A DNA stretch of 64,000 bases from Hymenopus coronatus (lineage: Eukaryota > Arthropoda > Insecta > Mantodea > Hymenopodidae). A program made the translations under genes and the position numbers. Shown here in pieces: positions 21,931 to 32,400 of this stretch (within the stretch, counting starts at the first letter, position 1; the number at the start of each line of letters is the position of its first letter). The stretch spans positions 9,912,501-9,976,500 of the forward strand of contig CM060887.1 of the NCBI GenBank assembly GCA_030762935.1, read 5' to 3'. A model generated the notes under the pieces. That model was not told the DNA's origin, made no database searches, and saw only the letters and a program-made list of their open reading frames with translations.

Positions 21931-22840
21931 ATCTGATGTGTTACACTCACATGACTTTCTCTAGCTCTTCTACAAACTTCTTACATAAGATTATTCTTCT
22001 TTCTGCACCTTGCAAATTGAGGAACTCATTAGCACAATGTTTTTCTTACTTAGTTCCTTATAAGTAAGAAGAAAATAAGGGAATACACTACGCTAAATCG
22101 ATAGTCAAATGTTTTAAAAGCTGTCGTTATGCGATTGTCATTACATATCGCTTCTTTTGTTGGCCAGGAGTAGAACAAAAGAAAAACGGACACTCCCGTC
22201 TAAGAAAAGTGTAATTACTTCACAACTGAAACTAATAACAATGAATACCTTGAAAATGGTAAGCTCCACGAAAAAAATGTATATGACCTAAATTGTGTAT
22301 TTTAACAAGGCCTACAGTTTGTGTATAGTAAGTTTTTGTCTATCTCTTACGGTTTATTAGTTATGCCAAATTAAGCAAAATTCATCCTGAATAAACAGGT
22401 CTTTAGAAGCTATTCCCAGAAAATTCAAGATATACATTTTATTTGTCAGGTAAGTATCTTTAATATATGATATTTTAATCAAAATCGTTAGAGCCATTTA
22501 TAAGAAAATCAAATTTTTCGAAAAAAGTTCCATGTAAAGGGTAGTTTGGGGTGGGGGGATTTTTCTCAAAATCATCGTGTCGCATCCCTGGAAGATACTA
22601 AACTTAAATACCAAGTTTGGTATTTTAGCTACTATTCGTTTTTGAGTTATCGTGTTCACAGACACACACACACACACACACACGCACACACACGGACCTT
22701 TTCCTGAAAATGCTTTTTATGGATACAGGGGGTCCTAAAACATGTAATTCCGGTGAAATCTCGACATCGGATTTTTGGGTGGAATACAATACTTCTCTAT
22801 CCCTATGTACATTGTACATACGGGGCTAGAGAAAGTAAAA
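21931..22840 (-). repeat. TH1-B copy, minus orientation, full length
   Basis: Left ACTTTCTCTAGC at 21954-21965 and inverse GCTAGAGAAAGT at 22825-22836. The hairpin is CCCTATGTACA / TGTACATACGGGG instead of the A-type palindrome. A (CA)n tract lies at 22662-22694. Confidence 0.88.
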
Positions 22841-22950
22841 ATGAACATGACATACATTGTGTGATTCAAGAAGATCTACATATTTTGTGTAGTAAGTTTT
22901 TGTCTTTCTCTTACAGTTTAGCAGTTAAGCAAAATCCAGCAAAATTCATC

Positions 22951-22963
22951 CAGAATAAAGGAG
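22951..22963. repeat. Target duplication of LINE1, left copy
   Basis: CAGAATAAAGGAG, identical to 28838-28850. Confidence 0.92.
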
Positions 22964-23209
22964 ATGATGATGATGATGATGATGGTGTTTAAGGGCGCTC
23001 AACTGCCGAGGTCATAAGCGCCCTTATGATTAAAACTTGGTAATAGCCAGTAAGAAAATACCAAACAAAAAAGTAAACACAAATAAAAGAGCTAACACAG
23101 TTGAAACGGAAGTAGCAGAAACGTCCAGCCCTCTAACCAGAGCTGGATATAAAACTCCATCTAAAATCAACACATTAAAACCAAAAGAGTTTAAAAAACC
23201 GCTATCACA

Positions 23210-26200
23210 CTAAAACGTCAAGGTAAAAGAAACTTTTGCTAAAAATTTAAAAACCCTGTCCACTGCTCTTGGGTCATCTGCCAGGACCTCAGCAAGAGAG
23301 GCCGGCATGCCCATAGATGACCGAATGTGTGCCAGGTGACCACACTCCAGCAACACATGACGAACTGTCTGTGTCTCCCCACAGAGCGCACAGACAGGAG
23401 CAGGTTCACGTTTAAAAAGGTAACTGTGAGTAAAAATACAGTGGCCAATTCTTAGCCGAGCTAGTACTACCTCCTCCCGGCGGAATAAACGAGAGGAGGT
23501 TACCCAGTTGACAGGGAGGTCCTTCACCTCTCGCAGCTTATTACCACGGAGAGCCGACCACTCCGCATGCCAAGTCGAAAAAACGGCTCTCCGTACAGCC
23601 ACTCTAAAATCTTCTGCTGTTGAATGGGTAATCGTAACACTGGGCGCTGTGACTGCCGATTTCGCTGCCAAATCCGCCGTGTCATTCCCTGGCAAGCCAA
23701 CGTGTCCAGGAATCCATGCGCACTCCACATTAAAACCAGAAGCGTGCAAAATGTGGAGAACGTCCTGGATGCGCTGCACCAAAGGATGGTAATTGTACAG
23801 CTCACGAATGCTCTGAAGGGCACTAAGGGAATCACTAAGAATAAGGCAGTCACCTAATTTTCGACGTCGAATATACAGAAGGGCTTGATAAATAGCATAT
23901 AGCTCGGCAGAATATATAGATGTGCAACTAGGCAAACCGTAAGTAGAAGTTGCGGTGCCAGTTACAAAGGCACATCCAACACCGTCGGGGCTCTTACTAC
24001 CATCGGTGTAAATACAAATACGGCCACTGTATTTGGATAAAAATTCTAAAAAGCAACGACGAATACTATCAAGAGGCGTAACAGATTTCCCGTAGAGCGT
24101 CATCCCGAGATCGACATGGGAGGTAGCGCGTAACCAAGGGGGGTGTATACTCTCTCCCTTGGATAACAACCGAGGAATGTCAACATGGTGCTGGCGTAGA
24201 AGCTCACGGAAACGAAAACCTGCTGGCCTGGGGCTCAGAGAGCGGAGGCAGTATCGCTCGTGCAGCTCAGGGGAGAAAAACGCGTGATAAGTTGGATGCC
24301 CAGGCAAACACTTCAGCCCACAGCCATAATTAGCAAGCAGGACATCACGCCGACAACGCAGAGGAGGTTCTCCCGATTCGGCGTAGAGGCTAACAACTGG
24401 GCTCGTTGGAAAAGCTCCAACGGCCACACGGATGCCCTGGTTATGGACTGTGTCTAACCTTCTGAGCACTGAAGGTCGAGCTGAAGAATACACAATGCTG
24501 CCATAGTCCAACTTCGAACGAATCACAGCACGATAAAGACGGAGCAATGTCGTCCGATCCGCACCCCAAGACTTGCCACTTAGTATCCGTAAAAGATTTA
24601 GAGAACGGTCACATCGTGCTCTAAGCTGTGCTATTTGTGGTGCCCAACAAAGTTTCCGATCGAAGATCAAACCAAGGAATCTCGCCTCGTCTGCGAAAGG
24701 AAGTAAATCTGGCCCGAGTCGAAGAGACGGCGGCATTTGCCACTTACGGCGCCAGAAGTTAACGCAGACTGTCTTCTCAGCGGAGAAACGAAAACCGTGT
24801 TTCGAGCTCCATGCATAGAGATTGTCCAAACACCGCTGGAGACGGCGTTCCAAAAACGGTGTACGCTGAGAAGTACAGAAGATGGCAAAGTCGTCCACGA
24901 ATAAACAGGAAGAGACACCTTGAGGCACACATAGTGATATGGAATTTATCGCAACAGCAAATAGAGTCACGCTGAGTACCGAGCCCTGCGGCACTCCGTT
25001 CTCTTGAATAAAATGGTTAGAAAAAACCGAACCCACCCTCACTCGAAAAACGCGGTCCCGCATAAACTCCTGAATGACCAACGGTAGGCGTCCACGTATG
25101 TTCCAGTTGTGCAGAGAACGCAATATTCCCGCCCGCCAACACGTGTCGTAGGCCTTCTCGAGGTCAAAAAATATCCCAACTGTGGGGCTGTTCTTAAGAA
25201 ACCCGTCCATAATCTGAGTTGACAGAGAGACAAGGTGGTCAGCAGTTGAACGTCGTCGTCGAAAGCCACACTGGATGTTCGTTAGAAGATTGTGGGATTC
25301 CAGCCACCACACCAACCGTCCATTGATCATGCGTTACATCACCTTGCAAACGCAACTGGTGAGGGAAATAGGACGGTAACTGGAAGGAAGATGGCGGTCC
25401 TTTCCAGGTTTAAGAATGGGTATGATGGTGGCCTCCCGCCACTTGTCTGGAAAAATGCCATCAACCCAGACACGATTATAGACCTCGAGTAGGAAATCTT
25501 TGCCATCAGGAGAGAGATGTTGCAACATTTGGACGTGGATACCATCTGGACCTGGTGCTGAGTGTCGTGAAGAGGAGAGTGCATTGTCTAGCTCTGCCAG
25601 GGTGAAAAGGCGATTATAATCCTCAAGGTTGCCAGAAAGAAACGAGAATTCTTGAGATTCCACCTGGTTCTTAACTGTAAGAAACTCAGGGGAATAGTTG
25701 CCTGAGCTAGACACCTCAGCGAAAGCACTGCCTAAAGTATTCGCCACGTCAAATGTATCAACAACAGCTCCGGTAGGTGTTTTGAGACCGGCGATGGGCA
25801 TATGGTTCGGTTTCCCAGCCACACGTCTTAACTTATCCCATACGACAGAGGAAGGTGTATGTCGATTAAAGGAACCCACGAATTTATTCCATGACATCTT
25901 TTTGCTATCCTTAATAACCCGCCTAGAATGTGCACGCATCCGTTTATAGTGTATCAGGTTATCCAGTGTAGGAAAACGCTGGAAAACCCGTAGAGCTCGT
26001 CTGCGAGCGCGAATAGCATCCCGACAGTCAGCGGTCCACCAAGGTACCGGAAATCGACGGCTGTAGCCAGTCGAACGCGGAATGGATTGCTCAGCAGCAA
26101 AAAGAATGGTCCCTGTAAGATGTTCGACCAAGTGGTTCACAGAGTCGTGCTCTTCGTAGCTAAATTCAGCCAAGTGGGAGTACAGTTCCCAGCTGGCGTG

Positions 26201-26899
26201 GTCTAGGCGCCAACTAGGTAAACGGGTGGAACATACAACGGGTGTCAAGACACTAATACGACAAGGAAAGTGGTCACTAGAATGCAAATCCGAGATGACA
26301 TTCCAGCATAAGGTGACTGCCAGCTGAGGAGAACAAATTGCAATGTCAATGTGTGAAAAACTATGAAATGCGTCAGATAGAAAGGTGGGCTCTCCGGTGT
26401 TCAAGAGAGCAAGATTCTGACTATCCAAGAAGTCTTTAAGTAGCGTACCTCTCGCACAAGCCCGAGGAGAGCCCCAAAGAGGGTGATGGGCATTCACGTC
26501 GCCTACCAATAAAAAGGGTGGTGGCAACTGCGAAATGAGGTGTTCTAAGTCGCTGTGCGAGAGGTCCGCAGATGGAGGCAAATAGATACTGCAAATGGTG
26601 AATGAAGCGGAGGGTAGCTTAATGCTGACAGCAACGGACTGGATTGCAGATTGTATGGGTACGGAGTTGGCAAAAATATCATCTCGAATAAGCATCATAG
26701 TGCCCCCATGTGCCGGGACACCGTCCTCCGGGGATAAATCACATCGTACGGAGGAGTACTGCCTGATGGTAACGGTGTCCTGTGGACGGAGCTTCGTCTC
26801 TTGTAAACATACAGCCAAGGGTTCATGCTGGCGCAGCAACAAGTCAAGCTCTGGTCGATGTGGTCGAATTCCGCGTATGTTCCAATGGAGGATAGCCAT
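23210..26899 (-). pseudogene. LINE1 ORF2: endonuclease-RT-RNase H, one stop
   Basis: The replicase would nick target DNA and reverse-transcribe the element's RNA at the nick. The frame starts at ATG 26899 (MAILHWNIRG), 22 bases after the ORF1 stop. An APE-type endonuclease fills about residues 1-220 (LQETK, GDVNAHHPLWGS, IDIAI, SSDHFP). The reverse transcriptase follows with ATIIPILKPGKD, YRPISLTS, GFRRRRSTADH, FFDLEKAYDT, NGVPQGSVLS and catalytic FVDD. RNase H has YTDGSKS, SAELYAIYQ, SDSLSALQS and PGHVGLPGNDTADLAAKS. A C-terminal CX2C-X7-H-X4-C motif (CALCGETQTVRHVLLEC) is present. A single TAA (25331-25333) lies in frame between KVM and RMINGR, where the family has a charged residue, so one base change would explain it. 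No frameshift was found on either side. Confidence 0.93.
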
Positions 26900-26921
26900 T
26901 GAGTATATTATGGGATAAGTT

Positions 26922-28379
26922 TCAAATCGAAAGACGCTTCTGCAGATTGGGATTAGCTGGTCGGTTCAATTTGTTCTTCTTAGGCGTTGGGCTAGTACTA
27001 TTTTCAGGAGCACGATCCTGCCGTTTCCGCACTGTCCCTCTGGCAGTGGCGGCAGAATCCTCCTGGTCCATCTCCTCCACAAGGGAGGTCCCTTTTTCAA
27101 GAGCAGTTTTAGGTCCAAGTAGTTCGAACCGATTGGATGTGCTGATCGGCGAAGACGGCCGTCGCCGATTCACGCCCTCCTCCCCAGATGACCCTTCAGA
27201 GGAGGATACACGTGTGGAGTTGCGTGAACTTTTCTTACCTTTAGATGACTTGGTAATAGATTGCACATTCTCTTTCAAGAAGTCTTGTCGTACATACTTG
27301 GTCTTAAACTGTTTTTCCGGGGCAGAAGACGTCGTGAATTTACCAACTTTAGTTCCAGAGGTCGAGGCTTTCGGTGACAACTGTGCAGGACTATTCTGTA
27401 AGCTAGCGGATTTGGCAGATGTTGATACCAACTTGGGTGTAGGTGCCGAAGGCTTTGGCAGCGCTTGGGCTAAAATAACCTTTTCCGCAATTGTAGCCCC
27501 GTTCATATCGCCGGTCTGTGTTGCGATTTCCCGACGCGGTACCGGTTTAGCTGCAACTGAGCTATAGGTACCGGACCTCGGGGCAGAGGGTTGGCGGAGT
27601 CGCAGGAGCTTCCGGGCTTCCAAGAAGGACACCTTCTCTTTCACCCGTATCTCCTGGATCGCTCGTTCCTCTGCAAAACGGGGGCAGTCTCGGGAACTAG
27701 ATGGGTGTTCCCCGTTACAGTTCACACACGATGGAGCTGAAGCACAAGCCCCATCGTGGGAGATGTCACCGCAGTGGACGCAGGTGGACTTGCCAGTACA
27801 CAACTCACTAGTGTGACCAAAACGTTGGCATTTAAAGCACCTCAGCGGATTGGGTATATAAGGCCTAACTTCGATGGCTTCATACCCTGCCCTAATCTTT
27901 TGAGGCAGATCAACCCGATCAAAAGTAAGAAACAGGGTACGAGTAGGCAGGAATTCACCGTTGATCTTACGTTGTACCCGATAAACAGCTGAGACACCCT
28001 GAGTCGCAAGATTTTCTTGGATCTCCTCAATGGACAAACCGTCCAACGCGCGGGTTGTTATTACACCGCGGGAGGAGTTCAGCGACTTGTGCACCTCGAC
28101 CTTCACTGGATAGCTGGCTAACATGGTGGCTTTAAGTATTCTTGCAGCTTGCGAGGCGGAGTTGGCTTCGACAAGAAGTGTACCATTGCGAGCTCGAACG
28201 CAGGATTTAACAGGACCAGCAATGGCATCGAGACCCTTTTGGATAGTAAAAGGGCTCACCGTAAGGAACTTCTTACCTTCCTCTGTCCTATGAATAACCA
28301 AGTAGCGAGGACCACATGACTCGACTACTTCCTTTCCAACGTCTTTATTTGAAATCAGGGGTTTAAGTTTTGGTGCCAT
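26922..28379 (-). CDS. LINE1 ORF1: RNA-binding gag-like protein
   Basis: An intact 485-residue frame from MAPKLKPLIS. A longer open frame begins 39 codons upstream, but that part is 5' UTR-like, so I prefer this ATG. Residues about 25-175 look like two RRM-like or pre-knuckle segments. Three zinc knuckles follow: CFKCQRFGHTSELC (about 181-194), CVHCGDISHDGAC (200-212) and CVNCNGEHPSSSRDC (218-232). The C-terminal half is low-complexity, rich in Ser, Lys and Arg (SSEGSSGEEGVNRRR). ORF1 proteins of I-type elements bind the element RNA and form the particle that carries it to the target. The stop lies 22 bases before the ORF2 ATG in another frame, which suggests coupled translation. No disruption is visible. 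Confidence 0.92.
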   Translation of the reverse strand: MAPKLKPLISNKDVGKEVVESCGPRYLVIHRTEEGKKFLTVSPFTIQKGLDAIAGPVKSCVRARNGTLLVEANSASQAARILKATMLASYPVKVEVHKSLNSSRGVITTRALDGLSIEEIQENLATQGVSAVYRVQRKINGEFLPTRTLFLTFDRVDLPQKIRAGYEAIEVRPYIPNPLRCFKCQRFGHTSELCTGKSTCVHCGDISHDGACASAPSCVNCNGEHPSSSRDCPRFAEERAIQEIRVKEKVSFLEARKLLRLRQPSAPRSGTYSSVAAKPVPRREIATQTGDMNGATIAEKVILAQALPKPSAPTPKLVSTSAKSASLQNSPAQLSPKASTSGTKVGKFTTSSAPEKQFKTKYVRQDFLKENVQSITKSSKGKKSSRNSTRVSSSEGSSGEEGVNRRRPSSPISTSNRFELLGPKTALEKGTSLVEEMDQEDSAATARGTVRKRQDRAPENSTSPTPKKNKLNRPANPNLQKRLSI

Positions 28380-28837
28380 AAAAAAATGGTATAAATTCAT
28401 CCCCCAGTGCTCCCCACCCACCACGGAGCCCAACGAGGGGTCACCCCACTGGGGTGACAGGGCTACACAGGGGATATAGTGGGCTCGCCGTCCCACTCAC
28501 CCTGGAGTTCGGTGTAATACCTAGTCCTGGCCGATTGACTAGGGGTGGGTTAGTCCCTAGCCTCCCGTTTAGGCAAATCAGAAACCAAAGCGGTGTATTA
28601 GGCTGCGCACCCTCCCCAGTTACTGAAAGACAGAAGCCCAGGCTCAGGTACGCAACCCTCAACCAACCAGGATATTCCTCTTCACCGACACGGGTCTCCA
28701 CGCACGGCCTACACGTGGGTGGGCATTTTGACCTTCTGGCTCCCTCACCACTCTGAGGTTGCCCACAGAGGGAGTCAAGGTGGCTCGGGACCCCGGGTGC
28801 GCCTAACCCGTACCTACCGTAGTAGGCCCCTGGGGGG
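28380..28837 (-). promoter_or_regulatory. LINE1 5' UTR, likely internal promoter region
   Basis: 458 GC-rich bases between the 5' target-duplication copy and ORF1, clearly unlike the AT-rich surroundings. Full-length non-LTR elements normally carry their promoter here. I cannot point to a specific motif. Confidence 0.5.
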
Positions 28838-28850
28838 CAGAATAAAGGAG
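28838..28850. repeat. Target duplication of LINE1, right copy
   Basis: CAGAATAAAGGAG, identical to 22951-22963. Confidence 0.92.
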
Positions 28851-29228
28851 TTTTGAGAGTCTATTCTCAGAAAATTCAAGATATACATTTTATTTGCTAT
28901 GCAAATATCTTAAAGATAACAGATTTTAATCAAAATCGTTAGAGCCCTTTTTGAGAAAATCAAAATCTTCTAAAATTTTTCCATGTAAAGGGTAATTTGT
29001 GGTGGGGATTTTCATGAAAATCTTCGTGTCACATCCTTGAAAGATACTAAACCTAAATACCAAGTTTAATTATTTAACGGTCTTTTTGTTTTTAAGCTAT
29101 GTTGTCCACAGACATTCACACCCACAGCTGTATCTAAAAATGTTTTTACTTTCTCTAGCCCCGTATGTACATAGGAATGCAATACCTTTTCTATCCACTG
29201 TGTACATGCGGACGAGAGAAAGTAAAAC

Positions 29229-29652
29229 AGTTTTGCTAGCTTATTATGAAGATCATGTTGAAAGTGTGAAGTTGGTAGTAAGGATGTTGAAGGCTTGAGC
29301 GCCCTCGCGGAAGATTAGCAAAAATAAGAGAGTAAGGTAAAACAGATTGGCTTTCAAAGTTACTCCGGATGTTCCTGGAGACGGTGGTGCCCTGAAGAGA
29401 GGTAGTTCAAAGCGCGGCGTATTCTCTTTGACAGGGAACACCAATTCCCAGGTTGCCGGTAATTTGGATTCATTAGCTGCCACCATATTCTGTAGAGATC
29501 GCGTGTAATTGGGGTTGGCCTGCGCTAACACCTCAATCTTCCCCCCAGCACTGGCTCAATCGATTCACCTGTATGCGTGCATCAAATTGTGACCTAGATG
29601 CCTCTAACTGTTGCATTTTCCTTCACCACTAACTCAAGACTCATTTAATTCC
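29229..29652. other. Single-copy DNA, no confident gene
   Basis: A 92-codon minus-strand frame (29253-29531) with one hydrophobic stretch (LFYLTLLFLLIF) is the only notable item. It matches nothing I recognise and I do not call it a gene. Confidence 0.4.
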
Positions 29653-29782
29653 TTTTACTTTCTCTACACGTACTATGTAAATAGTCTATAGAGAAGCTAT
29701 TGCACGCCACCCAAGAATTAGATACCGAGATTTCACCGGAAATACATGAATTAAAAAAAAAAAGCAGTTTTAGAAAAATGTA

Positions 29783-29816
<34 letters not shown>

Positions 29817-30492
29817 GGAAACATAGTCCCAAAAACGAAAAGACCGTTAAATACCAAACTTGGTATTTAAGTTTGATATCTTCCAAGGATGCGACACGAA
29901 GATTTTCAAGAAAATACCCCCATCCCTAACTACCCTCTACATGGAACATTTTACGAATATTTTTTATTTTCTCCAAAATGGCTCTAACGATTTTGATTAA
30001 AATATTGTGTATTAAAGATATTTTTCTGAAAAATAAAATGTATATCTTGAATTTTCTGGGAATAGCTTCTAAAGAGTAATTTATTTTGGATGAATGTTAC
30101 GGAGTGTTGTATAACTGCTAAACCGTAAGAGATGGACAAAAACTTACCTCACAAAATTGTAGAGCACGTTAAAACACACAATTTATGTTATATACATTTT
30201 TTCGTGGAGTTGGTCATTTTTGAGATATTCTTTGTTATTAGTTTCATCTTTGAAAAACTTATACTTTTCTCATACAGGAATTTGTCAACTCCTGCCCATA
30301 CAAACAAGTCACATAGCAACCAGCTTTTGACTACCACTTTTACTCCCTTATTTCGCTTCTACTTACAAGGAAGCAAGTAATATGACTATTTCTGCTAATT
30401 TTGTCTCGATTAGCATGAAGTAAATAGAAACATAAACTTTTTAATCTTTTTTTCTGCAGAGATGTAGAGGAAGTCATATGAATGGATTTTTT
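29653..30492 (+). repeat. TH1-A copy, + orientation
   Basis: Hairpin start ACTTTCTCTACACGTACTATG and end GTAGAGGAAGTCATATGAATGG. A (GT)n tract lies at 29784-29816. Confidence 0.85.
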
Positions 30493-30519
30493 TCACATAA
30501 GCTGTGTGTCGGATAGGAG

Positions 30520-30690
30520 TTGGATAAGTAGAGCTAGAACTGAAAAAGTTGAATTTGAACCACGGATCTGCCGGTCTCTCGCCAGTTGCTCTACCATTAA
30601 GCTACCACGGTAATTAATCGACACGACATTAAACTCCTACACTGAACCGCATGTTTCCCGGTAAACCACAAGGTGATCTCAAATTATTTT
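30520..30690 (-). mobile_element. SINE family C, copy 1
   Basis: A truncated tRNA-like block (30551-30612, minus) is followed by a block shared with the other copies (GCATGTTTCCCGGTAAACC, GGTGATCTCAAATTA). Confidence 0.6.
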
Positions 30691-30764
30691 GGCATGACAT
30701 TCCCAATGGTTTAATAGTACAGTAAACTATTATGGTTAATTATTGTTAATTTTTTTTTATTTTC

Positions 30765-30990
30765 ACACAAGCCGTAAGTAGGACAGTAGTTGGATAGGTA
30801 GAGTCAGACTGAAAAATTCAATGCCATAGCTGGGATTTGAACCACGGATCTCCCGGTCTCTAACCGGTTGCTCTACCATTGAGCTACCATGGCAACATTC
30901 CAGCATAGCATTAAATTTCTCAACTGACTCGCATGTTTCCCGGAAAACCACAAGCTGATCTCAAATTACTTTGAGATGACAACCCCAATG
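30765..30990 (-). mobile_element. SINE family C, copy 2
   Basis: TTGGATAGGTAGAGTCAGACTG, a full tRNA-like block, then CGCATGTTTCCCGGAAAACC and GCTGATCTCAAATTACTTTG. The tRNA-like part lies in the middle of the repeated unit rather than at one end. Confidence 0.65.
30823..30893 (-). pseudogene. tRNA-like sequence (probable SINE head)
   Basis: Read on the minus strand, a 71-nt cloverleaf can be drawn. The seven-pair acceptor is GCCATGG/CTATGGC with one G-T pair. The D arm has GCTC/GAGC. The anticodon stem has one mismatch, with loop TTAGAGA. The T loop is TTCAAAT, but its stem has two mismatches. Conserved non-tRNA flanks in the other copies argue for a SINE rather than a working tRNA gene. 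Confidence 0.55.
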
Positions 30991-30999
30991 GCGACATTA

Positions 31000-31575
31000 A
31001 GTCCCAGGATTCATAGTATAGCCAATATTTTGGTCAATTGAGGAGTCAGCGCAACAGTGATCTAACCCTCCCCAATACCCCTTTTGCGATATTGATGCCA
31101 TCTTTGAGATTTTCGTGTTAACTAACTTCCCACCATATGAATCTGACCAAAACCTTTTCGTTATTTTAAATTACATCTACTAACATTTTTCCTCAGAAGA
31201 AAATCAATTTTGTTTTAGTGCAACTGTTGTCTAAACATAAATGGCCAATGAGAGTTCAGCATATTGGTGACGTGTAACAACAACAACAAATATAACTAAT
31301 GCTACTGGAAATGAAAATCGTGCTGAAATTGTGGCAAACCGTGGCAGAAATTCAGGAGAGGAATACTTCGGCACAACAGCAAAGAAAGTCAAATTATGCG
31401 ACCAGGGCCCACTATGTGCTTGCGAACATAAGTGCTGCGAGATGTTTACAGAAGAAGAGAGTAAAGTCATATTTAAACAATTTTGGCAACTCTGTGTGTT
31501 TAACTTTAACCGAGTTTTTCTTCTTTTTTTAAAAAGATGGGTTAGACCACTGTTGCACTGACCCCCTCAATTGTA
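31000..31575. other. Single-copy DNA, no confident gene
   Basis: Overlapping short frames at 31230-31560 show no domain. Otherwise unassigned. Confidence 0.35.
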
Positions 31576-32171
31576 CCAGGTCAGTCAGAAAATGATAGAA
31601 GATTTGACATTACTAAACAATAGCGAAAGTTATCAACACAAAGCTTTATTTACAAAGTTACACTACCTTACTCTATTTCTCAACGTAATCGTCATTGCTA
31701 TCAAGGTATTTATTGTCACGTGGTACCAGTGTTTCAAGATCTTTTCCATCCAAAAAGTCAAGTACGGTGACCAAAGTGAAACACGGTTTCTGTTAATTCT
31801 TTTATCAACATTTGCTTTAGCGATTGATGAACTTCCACTCCAGTCTTTATCGTACACACTGGTTCTTCCTTGCGTCATTTCCTCACTGAAGATTCGTTCG
31901 TTGCATTATCACAATACACTTGCGTTATTTGTCTATAAAATTCGATTGGGCGGACATTTTGTGCATTAAAAACGAATAACTTCATTGGCGGTAGAAAAGT
32001 GTAACATCGGTATTGAACAACTGATACCACGTGACAAATATCTTGACAGAATGGAGATTACGTTGAGAAATAGAGTAAGGTACTGTAACTTTGTAAACAA
32101 AGTTTTGTTTTGATAATTTTCGTTATTATTTAGTTATGGCAAATCGTCTGTCACTTTCTGGATGATCATCA
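31576..32171 (-). mobile_element. Deleted mariner-like element, ~150-bp TIRs
   Basis: 596 bp between TA at 31574-31575 and 32172-32173. The inverted repeats extend about 150 bp and share CAGAAA(A/G)TGA(T/C)AGA(A/C)GATTTG, TTATTTACAAAGTTACA, CCTTACTCTATTTCTCAACG and TGTCACGTGGTA(C/T)CAG. The middle holds only the start of a transposase on the minus strand. Confidence 0.8.
31750..31960 (-). pseudogene. Mariner transposase N-terminal remnant
   Basis: Minus-strand reading gives EFYRQITQVYCDNATNESSVRK, then a TGA where the family has W. In another frame it gives EMTQGRTSVYDKDWSGSS. This is the first DNA-binding helix region and the GRxSVxDExxSGRPS-like linker of mariner transposases. Everything downstream is deleted. 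Two breaks are visible in about 70 codons. Confidence 0.65.
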
Positions 32172-32205
32172 TACATTGTAATTCGCCATTTAGGTATGCT
32201 ATCTC

Positions 32206-32400
32206 TAAATAATTTGAGATCACCTTGTGGTTTATCGGGAAACATGTGAGTCAGTTGAGAAATTTAATTTCATGCCGGCATGTTGTCATGGTAGCTCAGT
32301 GGTAGAGCAATCGGTCAGATACCGTTGTTCAAATCCCGGCTACGACATTGAATTTTTCAGTCGACTCTACCTATCCAAATAACTCTGTCCCGTTCACGTC
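32206..32400 (+). mobile_element. SINE family C, copy 3 (+ strand)
   Basis: TTTGAGATCACCTTGTGG and GGGAAACATGTGAGTCAG precede a shortened tRNA-like block (32285-32346: TGGTAGCTCAGTGGTAGAGC ... GTTCAAATCCCGG). The ACTCTACCTATCCAA flank follows. It is the mirror of copies 1 and 2. Confidence 0.65.

Larger units (their letters stand above)
22964..28837 (-). mobile_element. I-clade non-LTR retrotransposon (LINE1), near intact
   Basis: A full-length 5874-bp element on the minus strand. It has a GC-rich 5' UTR (28380-28837), ORF1, ORF2, a short 3' UTR and a terminal trinucleotide tail read as (ATC)n from 22964. The 13-bp target duplication is perfect. An RNase H domain after the reverse transcriptase and three CCHC knuckles in ORF1 place it in the I group rather than Jockey. 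It sits inside a TH1 copy, so it is younger than that copy. Confidence 0.95.
22842..29228 (-). repeat. TH1 copy split by LINE1
   Basis: The left part 22842-22963 and right part 28838-29228 join through the 13-bp target duplication. The copy lacks the usual left terminus and ends at GAGAGAAAGTAAAA. An extra hairpin-like ACTTTCTCTAGCCCCG lies at about 29149. Confidence 0.75.

Noticed and set aside
23508..23857. Plus-strand frames opposite LINE1
   Set aside because: They are antisense shadows of ORF2. All expected RT and RNase H motifs read on the minus strand.
29253..29531. 92-codon minus-strand frame with a hydrophobic segment
   Set aside because: No family recognised and no supporting context. 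A chance frame is likely in a short single-copy stretch.
30823..30893. Functional tRNA gene (apparent AGA anticodon)
   Set aside because: The T stem has two mismatches and the anticodon stem one. A serine tRNA would need a long variable arm that is absent. Conserved non-tRNA flanks recur in other copies.
31571..31969. 132-codon + strand frame
   Set aside because: It runs through the terminal repeat of a deleted mariner. The meaningful remnant reads on the minus strand.
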